From assembly GCA_044358225.1 (NCBI GenBank), contig JBIKOG010000002.1, forward strand, positions 35,167 to 99,166: a stretch of 64,000 nucleotides of DNA. Direction: 5' to 3'. The position numbers were made by a program, and so were the translations under genes. This DNA is from Ga0077553 sp044358225. GTDB taxonomy: Bacteria > Acidobacteriota > Terriglobia > Bryobacterales > Bryobacteraceae. The notes beneath the pieces were generated by a model, which did not search any database, was not told where the DNA came from, and saw only the letters and a program-made list of their open reading frames with translations. Numbering within the stretch: the stretch's first letter is position 1; every line of letters starts with the position of its first letter. Of the stretch, positions 59,788 to 64,000 are shown piece after piece.

Positions 59788-60519
59788 ATGCATCCCAACG
59801 CTGCCCAATCCGCCCCCGCCGCCTTCGGCTCCGAGCGGCGCGCCGAAAATCTAGCCTGGGTTTTCCAGGAGATATTCACTGTTATCGAGCGGTTGCGCTC
59901 CAACCGGCAGCCGGTCACGGACGCCAATGCCTTTCGCCATCAGGTCCGGGAAGCGATCAAAATGGCCGATCAGGAAGCCAAGAACCGCGGCTACGACGGG
60001 GAGGAGATCAAACTGGCGATCTTCGCCGTCATCGCGTTTCTCGATGAATCGATCCTGAATCTGCGCCTGCCTGTGTTCGCCGACTGGCCGAGGCAGCCCA
60101 TGCAGGAAGAGTACTTCGGCCATCACGTGGCCGGTGAGATATTCTTCCAGCATCTGCAAAAGCTGCTGACGATGAATGACTCGCAGTCCCTGGCAGACCT
60201 GCTGGAGGTCTTCCAACTCTGCCTCCTGCTCGGCTTCATGGGCCGGTATTCGCTCGGCAATCGTGGCGACCTGCAGCCCATCCTCCATGCAACCTCGGAG
60301 AAGATCCATCGCATTCGCCGGACCAATATCGCCATCTCCCCGTTCGGCATGCTCCCGCCGGCTGGCGCTTCGGCGCCGAGCGGCAACGACCCGTGGGTAA
60401 AGCGATTCATGATCATCGCCATCAGCTGCGTTGTCATCACTCTCGGTCTCTTCGGGACCTATTACTATCTGCTTTCCAACGGCATCAGCAGCCTCGCGTC
60501 GCTGGCCCGCGGCCGCTAA
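59788..60519 (+). CDS. tssL: type VI secretion protein TssL (DotU/IcmH family)
   Basis: 243 residues. A DotU-type cytoplasmic helical domain (about 20-180) carries KLAIFAVIAFLDESIL and a YFGHHVAGEIFFQHL segment, typical of the family; a single transmembrane helix near residues 207-230 anchors it in the inner membrane. No peptidoglycan-binding OmpA domain is attached. GAGGAG lies upstream of the ATG. tssM follows 16 bases later. TssL with TssM forms the inner-membrane core that receives TssK. Confidence 0.93.
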   Translation: MHPNAAQSAPAAFGSERRAENLAWVFQEIFTVIERLRSNRQPVTDANAFRHQVREAIKMADQEAKNRGYDGEEIKLAIFAVIAFLDESILNLRLPVFADWPRQPMQEEYFGHHVAGEIFFQHLQKLLTMNDSQSLADLLEVFQLCLLLGFMGRYSLGNRGDLQPILHATSEKIHRIRRTNIAISPFGMLPPAGASAPSGNDPWVKRFMIIAISCVVITLGLFGTYYYLLSNGISSLASLARGR

Positions 60520-60535
60520 CTAAGGAGCCTCACCC

Positions 60536-63500
60536 ATGTCTCCCGTACTTCTCGTCATCATCTGTCTCCTTATCTGGATCGGCATCGCCGTCGGCCTGGC
60601 GTATCTGATCGGCTTCACCGGATCGATGTTCTGGATCTTCATCGGCGTGATGAGCATCCTCGGCATCATCGGCGCCGGCGTGTATCTGTGGCTCCGTTCC
60701 AAGCAACCGGCCAAGCCCGGCACCAATAGCGGCGACCCCGAAATCGACGCCTTGTGCAAGGACGTCGACAACAAACTGGCGGTGGCCAAAACCGTCCAGG
60801 GCGCCAAGATCAACAACCTGCCGCTTGTTTTCCTCATGGGCGAAAACGGCAGCGTGAAGACCACCACGTTGCTCAATAGCGGCCTGGAACCGGAGCTGGT
60901 TTCCGGTCAGGTGTATCAGGACACGAACGTCGTGCCCACCCGGCTGGCGAACGTTTTCCTCGCCCGGCAGACACTGTTCATGGACACCGCCGGTGGCTTC
61001 ATGAACGATGGCAATCGGTGGCAGAGGCTGGTTCGACGCCTGGCACCGGGACAGTTGAAAAGCGTCGTCGGCGCCCAGGCGCAAGCGCCCCGTGCCGCCG
61101 TCGTCACCTTCGATGGCGAGACCTTCTTCCGACAGGGCGGCAACGAAGCGGCCACCGTCATTGCCCGCAAGTTGAACGAACGGCTTGTCGAAATCTCCGC
61201 CCAATTGGGCATTCGCGTCCCCGTCTACGTGCTGTTCACTCGCATGGACCGCATGCAGTTCTTCCTCGATTTCGTCCGCAACATCGGCAACGAAGAGGCC
61301 CTGCAGATCTTCGGCTGCACCCTGCCGCTGCCCGCTTTGGACGGCTCCGGTATCTATTCCGAGGACGAAACGCGCCGGATCACCGATCAGTACAGCCTGC
61401 TCACGCACTCCCTCTGCGACAAGCGCCTGCTGTTCCTCCCCCGCGAAAATGACCCCACGAAGTTACCCGGCGCGTACGAATTCGCCCGCGAATTCACCAA
61501 ATTGCGCCGTCCGCTCGTCCAGTTCCTGGTCGACCTCTGCAAGCCCAGCCAGCTGAAAACCTCGCCCTTCCTGCGCGGCTTCTACTTCTCCGGCGTGCGC
61601 CCGATTGTCATCGACGATTCGGCCGGCCTCCAGGCGGCCCGCCAGCAGCACGCGCCCGCCATCGACGCCGGGCAGGGCGGAGCCACTAAGATCTTTAAAC
61701 TAGGCCCCGGCGGCACCATGGGACAGAACAATCCCAGCTTCACGCCCCAGGTCGGCGCCACCCGCAAAGTCCCGCAGTGGACCTTCCTCGGCCGCCTGTT
61801 CAACGACGTCATTCTGGCCGATCACGAAGCCCAAAGCGCCTCCAGCGCCAGCACCAAAACCTCGATGGCGCAGCGCATCCTGCTCGGCGCCGCCGCCGGC
61901 CTTTCGCTGATCGCCCTCACCGCTTTCACCGTCAGCTTCTTCAACAACCGCACGCTGGAAAATGATGCGCTCGAAGCCGCGCGCGGTATCGCCAGCGTCA
62001 ACATTACCGACCCCAACGCACTCGTCGACAAAGCGTCGCTCGAGAAGCTGGAAACCCTGCGCCAGACGCTCCAGAACCTCGATCAGTACAAGGTGGAGGG
62101 CGCGCCCTACAAGCTCCGCATGGGCCTCTACTCCGGCAACGACATGTATCCGCACGTCAAGGAGATCTGGTGCCAGAAGTTCAATCAGACTCTCCTCGGC
62201 CCCACCCATGGCGGGCTGCAACGCATGCTAAAGGGCCTGCCTTCTTCGCCGCAACCCACCGACGATTACGGCACCTATTTCAACGCCCTGCGCACGTATC
62301 TGACGATTACCGTCTATCCGGACAAGTCCACCAAGGACATCACCGCCGCGGCGCTCTACAACGCCTGGTCGGCCGGCCGCGACGTCAGCGACCGCGCCCA
62401 GATCGCCCGCGCGCAGTTCGACTTCTACGCCGATTATCTGCGCAACTCCGGCGGCTGCCCGCTGCCCTTCGATGCCGAAGCCGGCACCCGCGGCCGCCGC
62501 TTCCTGGCGCAGTTCTCCGGCGTCGACAGCATCTATCAGTCGATGCTCGCCTCGGCCAATAAAGCCAACAAACCGGTCAACTACAACCGCGACATCAAGA
62601 ATTCCAAAGACATCATTGTCAACGATAAGGACGTCGCCGGCGCCTTCACCAAAGAAGGCTTCGGCACCATGTCGGGCTACATCAAGAACCCCGACCCCTT
62701 CTTCGGCGGCGACAAATGGGTGCTTTGCGGCGAAACGTCCAACGCCAAGGACACCGCCCGCACCAGTTGCGATAACGGCGCCGGGTCCATCGACCGCACC
62801 AACCTCGCCAAGAACCTGACCGACCGCTACACGGCCGACTACATCCGCTCCTGGCGCGGCTACTTCCGCAACTCGACGTTCGTGAAGTATAAGGACCTCG
62901 AAGACGCTACCGCCAAGCTCGATCAAATTGTGTCCAACGACACGCCGCTGATGGCGCTCTTCTGGCTCGCCACGCGCAATGTCGCCGTCGAGAACGACAA
63001 GATCAAACTGGCCTTCCAGCCGATCATGGAAGTGGTGCCGCCGCCGGCCACCGTCCAGAAGTACATCTACGCCGAAAAGAACGGCGTCTACATCGACTCG
63101 CTGGCAAAGCTCCAGAAGGCGCTCGCCGACGCCGTGCCCAATCTGAAAACCGATCCCAACGCGGCCAACAAACCCATCGACGCCGCCGGCGATTCGCGCA
63201 TGCAGGTGAAGGCCGTGGCGCGCAGCTTCAACCCGGACCCCGATGGCCAGGTGGACCAGATGGCGTTCAAAATCCTGGAAGATCCCATCATTCAGGTGGA
63301 CCGTTTCCTGAAGGGCATGGGCAAGGATGAACTCAACGCCAAAGGCGCCGGCTTCTGCAACCAGAAGTTCGCGGGCCTGCGCGGGAAGTTCCCATTCAAC
63401 CCCGCCGCCAAAGTCGACGCCACGCTCGACGATGTCGTCAAAGTGTTCCACCCCGGCGATGGCGCCATCTGGGCCTTCATCGACAACGACCTGAAAAAAT

Positions 63501-64000
63501 ACGTGAAGAAGGATGGCGGAAAGTGGGTGGGCGTCAACGCCGATAACATCCAGATCAACCCGGCCTTCCTTGCCTTCGCCAACCAGGCCCAGCGCTTCTC
63601 CGACATGGTCTTCCCCGGCGGATCCCAGCAGCCGAAGATGGTCTACACGTTGACGCCGCTCAAGTCAGACGTCGTCACCGGCAGTTCGCTCACCATCGAC
63701 GGACAAACCCAGCAGTTCGGCGCCTCCGGCGGCGGGAAACAGTTCAACTGGCCCGGCAACCAGCAGGGTGTTCGCGGCAGCGTGAAACTGGTGGGCGGCA
63801 CCGCCTTCGACGTCGAAGCGCAGTCCGGCATCTGGGGCATCTACCGCTTCATCTACGCGGCTGATCGGGTCACGCCCACCGGCGGCGGCCAGAGCATCGA
63901 GTGGATTGTCCGCCAGGGCAAAGCGGCTAAGCCCATGATCATCGGCGACAAAGAAGCCAGCTACAAGTTTGAGGTGAATGTGCCGATATTCTCTCGTGAA
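60536..64000 (+). CDS. tssM: type VI secretion protein TssM (IcmF), partial
   Basis: The frame is open from ATG 60536 (AAGGAG upstream) to the right edge, at least 1,155 codons, so the C-terminus is outside. Two transmembrane helices (about 3-24 and 31-50) and a third near residues 445-470 fit TssM. Between them is a GTPase-like domain: the Walker A position reads GENGSVKTT, with Val where Gly-Lys is usual; DTAGGF serves as Walker B and LFTRMD replaces the T/NKxD motif. The long periplasmic part follows. TssM spans the periplasm to TssJ. Loss of the glycine suggests weak or no nucleotide hydrolysis. Confidence 0.92.
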   Translation, partial: MSPVLLVIICLLIWIGIAVGLAYLIGFTGSMFWIFIGVMSILGIIGAGVYLWLRSKQPAKPGTNSGDPEIDALCKDVDNKLAVAKTVQGAKINNLPLVFLMGENGSVKTTTLLNSGLEPELVSGQVYQDTNVVPTRLANVFLARQTLFMDTAGGFMNDGNRWQRLVRRLAPGQLKSVVGAQAQAPRAAVVTFDGETFFRQGGNEAATVIARKLNERLVEISAQLGIRVPVYVLFTRMDRMQFFLDFVRNIGNEEALQIFGCTLPLPALDGSGIYSEDETRRITDQYSLLTHSLCDKRLLFLPRENDPTKLPGAYEFAREFTKLRRPLVQFLVDLCKPSQLKTSPFLRGFYFSGVRPIVIDDSAGLQAARQQHAPAIDAGQGGATKIFKLGPGGTMGQNNPSFTPQVGATRKVPQWTFLGRLFNDVILADHEAQSASSASTKTSMAQRILLGAAAGLSLIALTAFTVSFFNNRTLENDALEAARGIASVNITDPNALVDKASLEKLETLRQTLQNLDQYKVEGAPYKLRMGLYSGNDMYPHVKEIWCQKFNQTLLGPTHGGLQRMLKGLPSSPQPTDDYGTYFNALRTYLTITVYPDKSTKDITAAALYNAWSAGRDVSDRAQIARAQFDFYADYLRNSGGCPLPFDAEAGTRGRRFLAQFSGVDSIYQSMLASANKANKPVNYNRDIKNSKDIIVNDKDVAGAFTKEGFGTMSGYIKNPDPFFGGDKWVLCGETSNAKDTARTSCDNGAGSIDRTNLAKNLTDRYTADYIRSWRGYFRNSTFVKYKDLEDATAKLDQIVSNDTPLMALFWLATRNVAVENDKIKLAFQPIMEVVPPPATVQKYIYAEKNGVYIDSLAKLQKALADAVPNLKTDPNAANKPIDAAGDSRMQVKAVARSFNPDPDGQVDQMAFKILEDPIIQVDRFLKGMGKDELNAKGAGFCNQKFAGLRGKFPFNPAAKVDATLDDVVKVFHPGDGAIWAFIDNDLKKYVKKDGGKWVGVNADNIQINPAFLAFANQAQRFSDMVFPGGSQQPKMVYTLTPLKSDVVTGSSLTIDGQTQQFGASGGGKQFNWPGNQQGVRGSVKLVGGTAFDVEAQSGIWGIYRFIYAADRVTPTGGGQSIEWIVRQGKAAKPMIIGDKEASYKFEVNVPIFSRE

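Overview
The window looks like chromosome of a high-GC acidobacterium close to Solibacter/Bryobacter (Acidobacteriota, Bryobacterales). This rests on recognising lineage-typical families rather than on a database search: an ADOP-type duplicated permease (44204-46624), two secreted proteins ending in the 'Solibacter uncharacterized C-terminal domain' type (18111-21041 and 39321-40814), an Oar-like TonB receptor with an N-terminal carboxypeptidase-regulatory domain, many secreted sulfatases and Gfo/Idh/MocA proteins with Tat-like leaders, and Ig/BACON-type repeat proteins. Coding density is very high. Apart from the rRNA leader there is no gap above about 300 bases, and many neighbouring genes overlap by 1-35 bases.

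Layout. Positions 1-4642 hold an rRNA operon on the minus strand: promoter, boxA leader, 16S, tRNA-Ala(TGC), tRNA-Ile(GAT), and 23S running off the left edge. Next (4668-11681) is a carbohydrate-uptake locus: TonB receptor, GH39-like beta-xylosidase and MFS transporter on the minus strand, with a divergent FadR-family regulator and a matching 11-bp operator between them. Then come a PGPGW membrane protein and uvrA, which meet an operon of a deoxyhypusine-synthase-like protein, a CPBP protease and mtnA tail to tail. From 17409 to 23742 lie secreted or membrane proteins (glycine-rich, BACON-repeat, HTTM-DCC). At 23840-27439 is a tightly overlapped tldD-tldE-membrane protein-response regulator chain, followed by an HDOD protein, a YjdF-like membrane protein and an enolase-superfamily enzyme.

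At 30817-33966 and 39321-40814 lie two secreted-protein genes broken by in-frame stop codons without frameshifts: a metzincin-like protease with TAG and TAA, and a Kelch protein with TAG at an expected Trp. Between them are a haem/copper oxidase-like protein, a DUF1080 protein, a sulfatase, a ComF protein and an HNH nuclease. Then follow infC (with its own terminator), a CsgG-like protein paired with a Ser/Thr kinase, the ADOP permease, a sugar isomerase-like protein, tRNA-Pro, a PAP2 phosphatase, tRNA-Cys, a DinB protein, a secreted nitrilase-family enzyme, a second sulfatase and two tandem Gfo/Idh/MocA oxidoreductases.

The right end (53886-64000) is part of a type VI secretion cluster: tssK copy 1, an antisense gene for a very long proline-rich repeat protein, tssK copy 2, tssL and the 5' part of tssM. 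The repeat protein joins a degenerate kinase N-lobe, seven KGATLP repeats, about fifteen GEFTRMF-type motifs and a C-terminal membrane anchor. With the duplicated TssK, this is the most unusual arrangement in the window and the best candidate for an undescribed component.
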